Shown here in pieces: positions 24,287 through 32,703 of a stretch of DNA of 64,000 nt. This DNA is from Mesorhizobium terrae (GTDB taxonomy: Bacteria; Pseudomonadota; Alphaproteobacteria; Rhizobiales; Rhizobiaceae). The stretch lies in contig NZ_CP044218.1 in the NCBI RefSeq assembly GCF_008727715.1, positions 3,675,501 to 3,739,500 of the forward strand, written 5' to 3'. The position numbers and the translations under genes were made by a program. The notes under the pieces were generated by a model. The model made no database searches and was not told the DNA's origin. It saw only the letters and a list, made by a program, of their open reading frames with translations. Position 1 is the stretch's first letter. Each line of letters opens with the position of its first letter.

Positions 24287-24493
24287 TCAGTCGATGCCGA
24301 CCATCACGTCGGATGCCTTGATCACGGCATAGGCCTGCTTGCCGACGGCGAGGCCAAGATCGGCGACGGCCTCGTTGGTAATCGAAGCGGTGACGACGGC
24401 GCCGCCGATGTCGATGCGGACATGCGAGGTGGTGGCACCCTTGGTGATCTCGACGATCTTGCCCTTCAAGGTGTTACGCGCGCTGATTTTCAT
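24287..24493 (-). CDS. mop: Molybdenum-pterin-binding (Mop/TOBE) protein
   Basis: A 68-residue protein, the usual length for a single Mop domain. [35 protein letters not shown] and [14 protein letters not shown] match molbindin, which stores molybdate as an oligomer. ATG at 24493 begins the conserved domain. It is divergent from modA and 1 bp from the trmO start; the molybdate-operon neighbours support the role. Confidence 0.9.
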   Translation of the reverse strand: MKISARNTLKGKIVEITKGATTSHVRIDIGGAVVTASITNEAVADLGLAVGKQAYAVIKASDVMVGID

Positions 24494-24627
24494 GGAAAAT
24501 TCCTTCGTTCGTTTCTGTCCGCCCCGCAGTGTCGCGCGGGCGGCCAAAATAGCCTGCCGGACAGCCGCACCACAACGTATTTTCAGTGAAACTCTTTTCC
24601 TGAAAAATGTGCAAAAGCCTTCCCTTT

Positions 24628-24649
24628 GTTATGTTCATATGAATATATC
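24628..24649. promoter_or_regulatory. Candidate ModE box upstream of modABC
   Basis: A 22-bp dyad with 9 of 11 matching positions, core TTCATATGAA, outer GTTAT and ATATC. The TATAT-rich arms resemble ModE sites. It is 49 bp before the modA start and 135 bp from the mop start, with modE in the same cluster. Assignment is by inference. Confidence 0.6.
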
Positions 24650-24697
24650 GCTCCGAGCCAAAGGCTGGACGGGTCTGCAAAATCAGGGAGAGGTTCG

Positions 24698-25486
24698 ATG
24701 ATGAAACGTAATGGTTTGGTGCTGGCGGCGCTGGCTGCCGGCAGCATGGCCGCGATGCTGGCGGCACCGGCGCGGGCTGATGAGCAGGTGGTGGTGTTTG
24801 CAGCCGCCAGCCTCAAGAACGCGCTCGACGCGGTCAATGTCGCTTGCGAGAAGGAAGTCGGCGAGACCGCCAAGATTTCCTATGCGGCCAGCTCGGCGCT
24901 GGCCAAGCAGATCGAGGAAGGCGCGCCGGCCGATGTGTTCATCTCGGCCGACCTCGACTGGATGAAATATCTGTCCGACAAGAAGCTGACCAAGGCCGAT
25001 ACCGAGGTGAAATTGCTCGGCAACGAGATCGTGCTGGTGGCGCCGAAGGATTCCAAGGCCGAGGTGAAGATCGCCAAGGGGTTCGATCTCGCCAAGGTGA
25101 TCGGCGACGGCAAGCTCGCCATGGGTGATTTCAAGGCGGTGCCGGCCGGTAAATACGGCAAGGCGGCGCTGGAATCGCTCGGCGTCTGGTCTTCGGTCGA
25201 GGGCAAGGTGGCGCAGGCGGAGAACGTCCGCGCGGCCCTCAAGCTGGTCGCCACGGGCGAGGCGGCGGCGGGCATCGTCTATCAGACCGACGCCAACGCC
25301 GAGAAGGGCGTCAAGGTCATTGGAACCTTCCCGGAAGAGACGCATCCTCCCATCGTCTATCCGGCCGCCCAGACGGCAGCTTCCAAGGACAAGGATGCCC
25401 CCGCATTCCTGAAGTGCCTGCGATCTGCTAAGGCAGGCGAACTCTTCAAGGCGCAGGGGTTCACGGTTCTCGCGCCGACCCAGTAA
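24698..25486 (+). CDS. modA: Molybdate ABC transporter substrate-binding protein
   Basis: A 262-residue periplasmic protein. Residues 1-27 are a signal peptide ending APARA-D; then VVVFAAASLKNALDAV and the anion-binding Ser/Asp-rich loops (SYAASSALAKQIEEGAPADV, SADLDW). It captures molybdate for ModBC. GGGAGAGGTTCG before ATG 24698 fixes this start. First gene of modABC. Confidence 0.96.
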   Translation: MMKRNGLVLAALAAGSMAAMLAAPARADEQVVVFAAASLKNALDAVNVACEKEVGETAKISYAASSALAKQIEEGAPADVFISADLDWMKYLSDKKLTKADTEVKLLGNEIVLVAPKDSKAEVKIAKGFDLAKVIGDGKLAMGDFKAVPAGKYGKAALESLGVWSSVEGKVAQAENVRAALKLVATGEAAAGIVYQTDANAEKGVKVIGTFPEETHPPIVYPAAQTAASKDKDAPAFLKCLRSAKAGELFKAQGFTVLAPTQ

Positions 25487-25502
25487 GGCATAGCACTACC
25501 GA

Positions 25503-26207
25503 ATGAACTGGCTGCTGGACCTCACGCCCGACGAATGGAATGCGGTCCGGCTGTCGATCAAGGTGGCGACGGTGGCGATGCTGGCCAGCCTTCCGGCCGG
25601 CATCGCGGTCGCGTTCTTGCTTGCGCGCGGTCGCTTCTGGGGCAAGACCCTCCTCAATGGTGTCGTGCATCTGCCGCTGATTTTGCCGCCGGTCGTCACC
25701 GGCTACCTGCTGCTGCTCGCCTTCGGCCGGCGCGGTCCTGCCGGAGCTTTCCTGGCGGAGCATTTCGGCATCGTCTTTTCCTTCCGCTGGACCGGGGCCG
25801 CACTTGCCTGCGGGGTGATGGGTTTTCCGCTGATGGTGCGGGCGATCCGGCTTTCCATCGAGGCGGTGGACCGCAAGCTGGAAGCCGCCGCCGGTACACT
25901 TGGCGCCAATCCAGCCTGGGTATTCGCTACCATCACGCTGCCATTGATCCTGCCGGGCATGATCGCCGGCGCCATCCTGTCCTTTGCTAAGGCGATGGGC
26001 GAATTCGGTGCGACGATCACCTTCGTCTCCAACATTCCCAACGAGACACAGACGTTGCCGTCGGCCATCTACACGTTCACGCAGGTGCCTGGCGGCGACG
26101 AGGGCGCTTTGCGGCTCACCCTCATCAGCATCGTCATCTCAATGGGCGCACTCGTCGCCTCGGAGGTGTTGGCGCGGCGACTCGGTCGGCGGATGGACAT
26201 CGAATGA
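25503..26207 (+). CDS. modB: Molybdate ABC transporter permease
   Basis: A 234-residue protein with five membrane helices and the EAA loop (EAAAGTLGANPAWVFATITL) that docks to ModC. LILPPVVTGYLLLLAFGRRG is the ModB signature. It sits 16 bp after modA and overlaps modC by ATGA, so the transporter is one operon. Confidence 0.96.
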   Translation: MNWLLDLTPDEWNAVRLSIKVATVAMLASLPAGIAVAFLLARGRFWGKTLLNGVVHLPLILPPVVTGYLLLLAFGRRGPAGAFLAEHFGIVFSFRWTGAALACGVMGFPLMVRAIRLSIEAVDRKLEAAAGTLGANPAWVFATITLPLILPGMIAGAILSFAKAMGEFGATITFVSNIPNETQTLPSAIYTFTQVPGGDEGALRLTLISIVISMGALVASEVLARRLGRRMDIE

Positions 26208-27316
26208 GTGTCTCGGTCGACATCGGTCACCATCAGGGCAGCTTTGTTCTTGATGCGGCCTTCGAAAGCACGGGCCGACTGACGGCGCTGTTCGGGCCGT
26301 CCGGTTCCGGCAAGACCTCGTTGATCAACGCGATCGCCGGGCTGATCCGCCCGCAGCGCGGCCGCATCGCCGTCGACGGGCGGGTGCTGGTCGACACCGG
26401 CGACGGAGTTTTCATACCCAAGCACAAACGCCGCATCGGCATGGTGTTCCAGGATGCGCGGCTGTTTCCGCATCTGAGCGTGGCGGCCAATCTGCGTTAC
26501 GGGCGCTGGTTCGCGCCGGCCGCGGAGCGCTACGGCGATATCGGCGCGGTGGTCGAGTTGCTCGGCATAGGCCATTTGCTGGATCGGCGGCCGGCCGGGC
26601 TTTCCGGCGGCGAGAAGCAGCGCGTGGCGATCGGGCGGGCATTGCTGGCCAGCCCGAGATTGCTTTTGATGGACGAGCCGCTTGCTTCGCTGGACGAGGC
26701 GCGCAAGACTGAGATCCTGCCCTACATCGAACGTCTGCGCGACGAGACCAAGGTGCCGATCGTCTATGTCAGCCATTCGGTGGCGGAAGTGGCGCGGCTG
26801 GCGAGCGACGTGGTGGTCATGGCGCAAGGCAAGGTCGCCGCCTCCGGTCCGACCGCCGCGATCATGCAGCGGCTTGATCTTCTGGCGCATGAAGAGCGGG
26901 GCGAGGGCGGTGCCGTTCTGGACACGCATGTGCTGCAGCACGACCAACGGTTCGGCATGAGCGTGCTTGGCTCGCCGGCCGGCGAAATCCACGTGCCTTA
27001 TCTGCAAGCGGCAGTCGGTCACCCGGTCCGGCTGCGTATTCGGGCCCGCGACGTGATGATCGCCACTGAACGGCCGCAGGGACTGAGCGCCCTCAACGTG
27101 CTGGCTGGCCGCATTGCCGCGATCGAGCCTGGCGAGGGCGCGGCGGTCGAGGTCAGGATCGATTGCAACGGAGTGGCCGTCATGGCGCGCGTTACCCGGC
27201 AGTCGCAGCATGCGCTGTCGCTGGCTCCTGGGCTCGACGTCTTCGCCGTCATCAAGACCGTCAGCTTCGACGAAGCCAATGTGGCGGCCACGCCAAGGGC
27301 GGAATTCGACGCGTGA
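26204..27316 (+). CDS. modC: Molybdate ABC transporter ATPase
   Basis: A 370-residue ATPase. Walker A GPSGSGKTS (about 31-39), signature LSGGEKQRVAIGRALL and Walker B LLLMDEPLASLDEAR are all present. Residues 290-360 form a TOBE domain (LAGRIAAIEPGEGAAVEVRI) that senses oxyanions. It drives molybdate import with ModAB. Confidence 0.97.
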   Translation: MSVSVDIGHHQGSFVLDAAFESTGRLTALFGPSGSGKTSLINAIAGLIRPQRGRIAVDGRVLVDTGDGVFIPKHKRRIGMVFQDARLFPHLSVAANLRYGRWFAPAAERYGDIGAVVELLGIGHLLDRRPAGLSGGEKQRVAIGRALLASPRLLLMDEPLASLDEARKTEILPYIERLRDETKVPIVYVSHSVAEVARLASDVVVMAQGKVAASGPTAAIMQRLDLLAHEERGEGGAVLDTHVLQHDQRFGMSVLGSPAGEIHVPYLQAAVGHPVRLRIRARDVMIATERPQGLSALNVLAGRIAAIEPGEGAAVEVRIDCNGVAVMARVTRQSQHALSLAPGLDVFAVIKTVSFDEANVAATPRAEFDA

Positions 27317-27412
27317 TGACGCTCTTGCGACGGCATGTCGCTATTCTCCCGTGGAATAACGAATGATCTTTTGACGTGGCGGCATCGACGCCCCAGACCG
27401 GGAGGAAGAACA

Positions 27413-27754
27413 ATGCCGTCGCTCAGTCTGAGGATCAATCTCGATCCCGACGGTCGCATCGGGCCGGGCAAGATCGAACTCCTGGAGCAGATCGCCGCCT
27501 TCGGGTCGATTTCGGCCGCCGCGCGCGGCATGGAGATGTCCTACAAGCACGCCTGGGACCTGGTGGAAGACATGAACCGCGTCTTCGGCAAGCCGCTGGT
27601 GGCGGCGCAGACTGGCGGCCGCAAGGGCGGTGGCGCCCAGCTGACACCTGTCGGGCTGGCGGTTGTCAGCCGCTATCGCGCCATCGAGCGCGCGGCGACG
27701 GCGGCCGCAGCCGCGCATATGGACGCGCTGCAGGCGGAGATCGATGCCGGATGA
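27413..27754 (+). CDS. modE: ModE-type molybdate regulator (short form)
   Basis: A 113-residue protein. Residues 5-85 are the LysR-like winged helix typical of ModE (GKIELLEQIAAFGSISAAAR, SYKHAWDLVEDMNRVFGKPL, GGAQLTPVGLAVVSRY). It lacks the C-terminal TOBE domains of full-length ModE, as do many alphaproteobacterial homologues; molybdate sensing may then depend on other parts. Start at ATG 27413 after GGGAGGAAGAACA. It lies 96 bp after modC and probably controls the box at 24628. Confidence 0.88.
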   Translation: MPSLSLRINLDPDGRIGPGKIELLEQIAAFGSISAAARGMEMSYKHAWDLVEDMNRVFGKPLVAAQTGGRKGGGAQLTPVGLAVVSRYRAIERAATAAAAAHMDALQAEIDAG

Positions 27755-27789
27755 GCAACGGCGTTGCGGTGGGCAGGTAGAGGCGCCGG

Positions 27790-28551
27790 CTACTCAGGCT
27801 TGCGCAGCAGATAGGTGTCCATGATCCAGCCCTTGCGCTGGCGGGCGTTTTCACGAGTGCGGACGATCTCGTCCTCGACGTCGCCGAGCCGGCCCTGGAT
27901 GAGGATTTCGTCCGGCGTGCCGAGATAGGCCCCCCAATGGATGATGGCATCCTTGTCCGAGACAGTCTGAAAGGAACATTTGCCGTCCAGCATCACCACG
28001 GTGCTGGTGGCATTGCCGGGTAAGCCTTCTTCGGTCAGCCGGCGGCCCGTGGTCACCAGGAAGGGGTCGCCAATGCGGTTGAGCGCCATCCTGTGGCCGG
28101 CTGCCAGCGCCTGGATGGCGGTGATGCCGGGGATGACTTCCAGCTCAAAGGAGACATTGCCGCGCCGGGTGACGCGCTCAAGGATGCGCAGCGCTGAATC
28201 GTAGAGCGACGGGTCGCCCCAGATCAGGAAGGCACCGCAGCCGTCCTCGCCGATTTCATCGCGCACCAGCCGCTCGTAGATGCCGGCGATTTCCTCGTGC
28301 CAATCGTCGACCGTGGCGAGATAGGATAGCGCCGGCTCGGCGCGAACCGGTACGTCGAATTCGACGCGGCGGGAGTTCGGATTGGTGACGAAGCGGTCGC
28401 AGATCGCGCGGCGCAGGTCGGCGAGCTCGTTTTTCTTCGCACCCTTGTCGGGAATGAAAAGCACATCGGCTCGGTTCAGGCCGTTGATGGCCTGTACCGT
28501 CATATGTTCGGGATTGCCGGCGCCGATGCCGATGACGAGAAGCCTGCGCAT
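27790..28551 (-). CDS. cobF: Precorrin-6A synthase (deacetylating)
   Basis: A 253-residue tetrapyrrole methyltransferase. The N-terminal VIGIGAGNPEHMTVQAINGL and GDPSLYDSALRILERV are SAM-binding features of the family, and the C-terminal (EDEIVRTRENARQRKGWIMD) is the CobF type. It performs the C1-methylation with loss of the acetyl group in aerobic cobalamin synthesis. The rest of the cob genes are not in the window, so the gene is detached from its pathway cluster here. Confidence 0.92.
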   Translation of the reverse strand: MRRLLVIGIGAGNPEHMTVQAINGLNRADVLFIPDKGAKKNELADLRRAICDRFVTNPNSRRVEFDVPVRAEPALSYLATVDDWHEEIAGIYERLVRDEIGEDGCGAFLIWGDPSLYDSALRILERVTRRGNVSFELEVIPGITAIQALAAGHRMALNRIGDPFLVTTGRRLTEEGLPGNATSTVVMLDGKCSFQTVSDKDAIIHWGAYLGTPDEILIQGRLGDVEDEIVRTRENARQRKGWIMDTYLLRKPE

Positions 28552-28694
28552 GGGCGCTGTCCTGCCCGATCGCAGACGACCTGTCCAGTGTTGGCACCGG
28601 GTCGGCGGCCGGTCTTGGCGACGACGGAAGGGCTTTGAACGGGCGGTCGAAGCAAGTAGGGTCGGACAGGCTTGTTGGGAAGGGAATCGCTTCG

Positions 28695-29711
28695 ATGGTC
28701 CGCATTGCGCTGACGCTCGGCCTCGCGCTTGTCGCGGCTCCTGCCTTCGCCAACGATTCCACCGCGGAACTGGGTGCCGGCGGGTTGATCCTGTCGCGCA
28801 ACGACGTCGTCTCGATGGACAGCGAGGACCTGTTCATCTCGCGCGACAAGGTGACGGTGGACTATGTCTTTCGCAATACGTCGGACAAGGATGTCTCGAC
28901 CGTCGTCGCTTTTCCCTTGCCGGAAATCGAGGCCAATCCCTATGAGATGCCATCCATTCCGGATGAAGGCAGCGACAATTTCCTCGGCTTCGAGGTGACG
29001 GTTGACGGTGCATCCGTCAAACCCGAACTGGAGCAGAAAGCCTTCGCGGTCGGCGTCGATGTCGGCGCGGAGCTTAAGGCGCAGAACGTACCGCTCTATC
29101 CTTATGGCAAGGTGGTGCTGGATGCGCTCGCCAAGCTGCCGCAACAGGTGGCCGACGACTGGCTGGCACGCGGCATCATCGTCATGGACGACTTTGACGA
29201 CGGTACCGGCTGGAAAAGCGTGCGCTCGCCCTTCTGGCAGCTGCGCTCGACTTTCTGGTGGCGTGCGACCTTCCCGGCCAACAAGGCCGTGCATGTCGCG
29301 CACCGTTACAAGCCGAGTGTCGGCGCCACGGCGGGCCTGAATTTCTTCTACGACGGTAAATTCCAGGGCGAGTATGACAGCTACAAGCGCACCTACTGCA
29401 TGGACAATGCCTTCGAGGCCGGTGTGCGCAAGGCGCAACAAAATAATACCGACGCCGTCCCGCAGCTTTATGAAAGCCGTATCGCCTATATCCTGACAAC
29501 CGGCGGCAACTGGGCGACCGGCAGCATCGGCAAATTCAAGCTGACCGTCGACAAGGGCGACGCGCAAAGCCTGGTTTCGTTCTGCGGCGATGGTGTCCGC
29601 AAGGTCGGGCCGACCACCTTCGAAATGACCGCGGAGAATTACGTGCCGGAGCGCGACATCAACATATTGCTGCTCGACCGGCCCGACAGCGAAGGCGGAA
29701 CCGGCAACTGA
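28695..29711 (+). CDS. DUF4424 family secreted protein
   Basis: A 338-residue protein with a signal peptide (MVRIALTLGLALVAAPAFAN) and the DUF4424 start ELGAGGLILSRNDVVSMDSE, followed by YVFRNTSDKDVSTVVAFPLP. Function unknown, periplasmic by prediction. The ATG at 28695 begins the signal peptide after GGGAAGGGAATCG. Its stop overlaps the folA start (CTGATG), so the two are co-transcribed. Confidence 0.85.
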   Translation: MVRIALTLGLALVAAPAFANDSTAELGAGGLILSRNDVVSMDSEDLFISRDKVTVDYVFRNTSDKDVSTVVAFPLPEIEANPYEMPSIPDEGSDNFLGFEVTVDGASVKPELEQKAFAVGVDVGAELKAQNVPLYPYGKVVLDALAKLPQQVADDWLARGIIVMDDFDDGTGWKSVRSPFWQLRSTFWWRATFPANKAVHVAHRYKPSVGATAGLNFFYDGKFQGEYDSYKRTYCMDNAFEAGVRKAQQNNTDAVPQLYESRIAYILTTGGNWATGSIGKFKLTVDKGDAQSLVSFCGDGVRKVGPTTFEMTAENYVPERDINILLLDRPDSEGGTGN

Positions 29712-30226
29712 TGTTTGTGTCCATTCATGTCGCGATTGCCGAGAATGGCGTGATCGGGCGCGAGGGCGGTTTGCCCTGGCGCCTGTCCACGGACCTGAAG
29801 CGTTTCAAGGCCGATACGCTGGGCAAACCCATCGTCATGGGGCGCAAGACCTGGGACAGTTTTCCCAGGCGCCCACTGCCGGACCGGCTGAATATCCTGG
29901 TAACCCGGGACGCGGCATTGCGCGCCGACGGCGCCGAAGTGGCGCATTCGCTGGAGGACGCATTGACGCTGGCGCGTATCCGCGGGCGCTGCATGGCGGG
30001 CGTCGACGAGATTTGCGTGATCGGCGGGGCGCAGATCTATGCCCAGGCATTGCCCTTGGCCGACCGGCTGCACGTCACCCACGTGCTAGCGGCGATCGAC
30101 GGCGATGCTTATTTTCCGGTGATTGATCCACAGGTCTGGCGCGCTGTCTCGTCGCTCGACGTGCCGGCCGGCGAGAAGGACAGCCATCCGACCCGTCACG
30201 TCGTTTATGAGCGTCGTACCGGCTGA
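29711..30226 (+). CDS. folA: Dihydrofolate reductase
   Basis: A 171-residue DHFR. The N-terminal IHVAIAENGVIGREGGLPWR, STDLKRFKADTLGKPIVMGRK and the GGAQIYAQALPLADRLHVTH segment carry the folate- and NADPH-binding features. It reduces dihydrofolate to tetrahydrofolate for ThyA and other one-carbon enzymes. First of a folA-hflK-hflC run. ATG overlaps the DUF4424 stop. Confidence 0.96.
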   Translation: MFVSIHVAIAENGVIGREGGLPWRLSTDLKRFKADTLGKPIVMGRKTWDSFPRRPLPDRLNILVTRDAALRADGAEVAHSLEDALTLARIRGRCMAGVDEICVIGGAQIYAQALPLADRLHVTHVLAAIDGDAYFPVIDPQVWRAVSSLDVPAGEKDSHPTRHVVYERRTG

Positions 30227-30376
30227 CCGGGGACAAAGCGTCGCGGTCGAAGCGGATGGAAGAAGAGTGGCTTGGGACCCCGACGCGTTGAAAGCGCGTC
30301 ATGGCATCCCTATAGAAGGACAGTACGGATTTGCGCCGACTTTCGGCGCATGAGGGATTCCAGCGAAAGGACATTC

Positions 30377-31471
30377 ATGCCCTGGAACGACAAAAGTGGC
30401 GGCGGAGGCGGCCCCTGGGGAGGCGGCGGCGGTAACAACCAGGGCCCATGGGGGCAGGGACCGCGCGGTCCCGGCGGTCCACAGGGCTCGCCCCCCGATC
30501 TCGAAGACATCATCCGCCGTGGCCAGGACAGGCTGCGCAACGTGCTGCCCGGTGGCGGCAGCCCGGCTCTTTATCTGCTGATCGCACTGGTGCTGATCGC
30601 AGGCTGGCTGTTCAAGGCCGTCTATACCGTGCAGCCCGACGAGGTTGCGGTCGAGCTGCGCTTCGGCAAGCCGAAGGCCCAGCTTTCCGAACCTGGTCTG
30701 CATTTCCACTGGTGGCCGGTCGAGACGGTCGAGACCGCCAAGATTTCCGAACAGCTGGTCAATATCGGTGGCGGCGCCCGCAGCGGCAACACATCGGGCC
30801 TGATGCTGTCGGGCGACCAGAACATCGTCAACGTGCAGTTCTCCGTCGCCTATCAGGTGGCTGACCCACGCACCTATCTGTTCGATGTCGCCGATCCCGA
30901 CGAGATGCTGAAGCAGGTGGCCGAGAGCGCGATGCGCGAAGCCGTCGGCCGGCGTCCGGCGCAGGATATTTTCCGCGATGACCGCCAGGGCATCGCGACC
31001 GCCGTGCGCGAAAACATCCAGGCGACGCTGGACAGCTACAAGGCCGGTCTGACCATCAACGCCGTCTCCATCGAAGATGCAGCGCCGCCACGCGAAGTGG
31101 CCGATGCTTTCGACGAAGTGCAGCGCGCCGAACAGGACGAGGACCGCTTCGTCGAAGAGGCGAACCAGTATTCCAACCAGAAGCTCGGTGCCGCGCGTGG
31201 TCAGGCTGCGCAGGTTCGTGAAGAGGCTGCCGCCTACAAGAACCGTGTCACGCAGGAAGCGGAGGGTGAGGCACAGCGCTTCATCTCCGTCTATGACGAA
31301 TACGCCAAGGCGCCGGAAGTGACGCGCCAGCGCATGTATCTGGAGACGATGGAGAAGGTGCTGAAGGATTCCAGCAAGGTGATCGTCGAGCCGGGCAGCA
31401 ACGGTCAGGGGGTTGTTCCCTATCTGCCGTTGCCGGCATTGCAGCCGCAGGCTTCGGGAGGGAACCGCTAA
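30377..31471 (+). CDS. hflK: FtsH modulator HflK
   Basis: A 364-residue prohibitin-family membrane protein. Residues 1-45 are Gly/Pro/Gln-rich; a single membrane helix follows (YLLIALVLIAGWLFKAVYTV), then a PHB/SPFH domain and a helical oligomerisation region (EEANQYSNQKLGAARGQAAQ). With HflC it forms the cage that controls the FtsH protease. The ATG after GCGAAAGGACATTC marks the Gly-rich start; hflC overlaps its stop. Confidence 0.95.
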   Translation: MPWNDKSGGGGGPWGGGGGNNQGPWGQGPRGPGGPQGSPPDLEDIIRRGQDRLRNVLPGGGSPALYLLIALVLIAGWLFKAVYTVQPDEVAVELRFGKPKAQLSEPGLHFHWWPVETVETAKISEQLVNIGGGARSGNTSGLMLSGDQNIVNVQFSVAYQVADPRTYLFDVADPDEMLKQVAESAMREAVGRRPAQDIFRDDRQGIATAVRENIQATLDSYKAGLTINAVSIEDAAPPREVADAFDEVQRAEQDEDRFVEEANQYSNQKLGAARGQAAQVREEAAAYKNRVTQEAEGEAQRFISVYDEYAKAPEVTRQRMYLETMEKVLKDSSKVIVEPGSNGQGVVPYLPLPALQPQASGGNR

Positions 31472-32385
31472 TGGCCAATCGTCTCCCAGCCATCGTGGTG
31501 GCGGTCGCCATCATCCTGTTCCTGCTCTATTCCTCGGTGTTCGTGGTCAACGCCCGCCAACAGGCGATCGTGCTGCGCTTCGGCGAGATCGTCGACGTCA
31601 AGACCGAGCCCGGCATCTATTTCAAGGCGCCGTTCGCTATGTTCGACGCCGACACCGTGCAGATGATCGAAAAACGCGTGCTGCGCTTCGATCTGGACAA
31701 CATCCGTGTCCAGGTCTCGGGCGGCAAGTTCTACGAGGTCGACGCCTTCATCGCCTACCGCATCTCCAACCCGCGCGTCTTCCGTTCGGCGGTGTCTGGT
31801 CAGATCGAGCTTGCCGAACAGCGGCTCAAGACCCGTCTGGACGCAGCGTTGCGTCGTGTCTACGGCCAGCGCGCCTTCGAGGCCGCCCTATCCGAAGAGC
31901 GCGGCACGATGATGCTTGAGGTGCGCGATCAACTCCGTCCCGACGCGACGTCGCTGGGGCTGGAGATCGACGACGTCCGCATTCGTCGCACCGACCTGAC
32001 GGCCGAGGTCTCGCAGCAGACCTATGACCGCATGAAGGCCGAGCGTCTTGCCGAGGCTGAAAGGCTAAGGGCGCGCGGCAACGAAGCGGCACAGCGCATC
32101 AAGGCCCGTGCCGACCGTGAGGTGATCGAAATCGTCGCCGAAGCGAACAAGGAGTCGGAAATCCTGCGCGGTGAGGGCGATGCCCAACGCAGTGCGACCT
32201 TCGCCAACGCCTACAATCGCGATCCGGCCTTCTTCGACTTCTATCGCTCGATGAATGCCTACGGAACGGCGCTGGATGGCGCCGGCACCACAATGCTGCT
32301 TTCGCCGAATTCGGAGTTCTTCCGCTACTTCCGCGATCCAGCCGGCAAGGCGGCTCCGGCCGCTCCCGCTAAGCCTGCGCAATAA
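31471..32385 (+). CDS. hflC: FtsH modulator HflC
   Basis: A 304-residue partner of HflK. One N-terminal membrane helix (VAVAIILFLLYSSVFVVNAR), the SPFH domain (QQAIVLRFGEIVDVKTEPGI) and a helical region (AERLRARGNEAAQRIKARAD). Its ATG lies in the stop of hflK (CTAATG). Ends Ala/Pro-rich, as is common. Works in the inner membrane with HflK and FtsH. Confidence 0.95.
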   Translation: MANRLPAIVVAVAIILFLLYSSVFVVNARQQAIVLRFGEIVDVKTEPGIYFKAPFAMFDADTVQMIEKRVLRFDLDNIRVQVSGGKFYEVDAFIAYRISNPRVFRSAVSGQIELAEQRLKTRLDAALRRVYGQRAFEAALSEERGTMMLEVRDQLRPDATSLGLEIDDVRIRRTDLTAEVSQQTYDRMKAERLAEAERLRARGNEAAQRIKARADREVIEIVAEANKESEILRGEGDAQRSATFANAYNRDPAFFDFYRSMNAYGTALDGAGTTMLLSPNSEFFRYFRDPAGKAAPAAPAKPAQ

Positions 32386-32388
32386 TTC

Positions 32389-32574
32389 GTGCAGGACTTT
32401 CTAGCCGCCATGGGTCTGGTCCTCGTTGCCGAGGGCCTGATCTATGGCGGTTTTCCACGTCTGGCCAAACGGCTGGCCGGCGAGATGCTCGGCATGCCGG
32501 AGGGCGCGCTGCGTATCGCCGGTCTGATGGTGATCGCCGTCGGCGTCGGTGTCGTCTGGCTGGTGCGCGGCTGA
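32389..32574 (+). CDS. DUF2065 small membrane protein
   Basis: A 61-residue protein with a GTG start just 3 bp after hflC. Two hydrophobic helices (LAAMGLVLVAEGLIYGGFP and IAGLMVIAVGVGVVWLVRG) around a basic loop match DUF2065, which regularly sits between hflC and the periplasmic protease gene. Function unknown. Confidence 0.88.
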   Translation: MQDFLAAMGLVLVAEGLIYGGFPRLAKRLAGEMLGMPEGALRIAGLMVIAVGVGVVWLVRG

Positions 32575-32703
32575 CAAATACGCCATCCTGCGGGCTAGGG
32601 ATTTGTTCGCCGCGGGTGGTAACGGCCGCAAACGTGCCTTATTTCTTTTAACACTGACATCGCGTCGCGCCAGACGCTGTTGCTGACTTGCCGGGAGGCC
32701 CTG

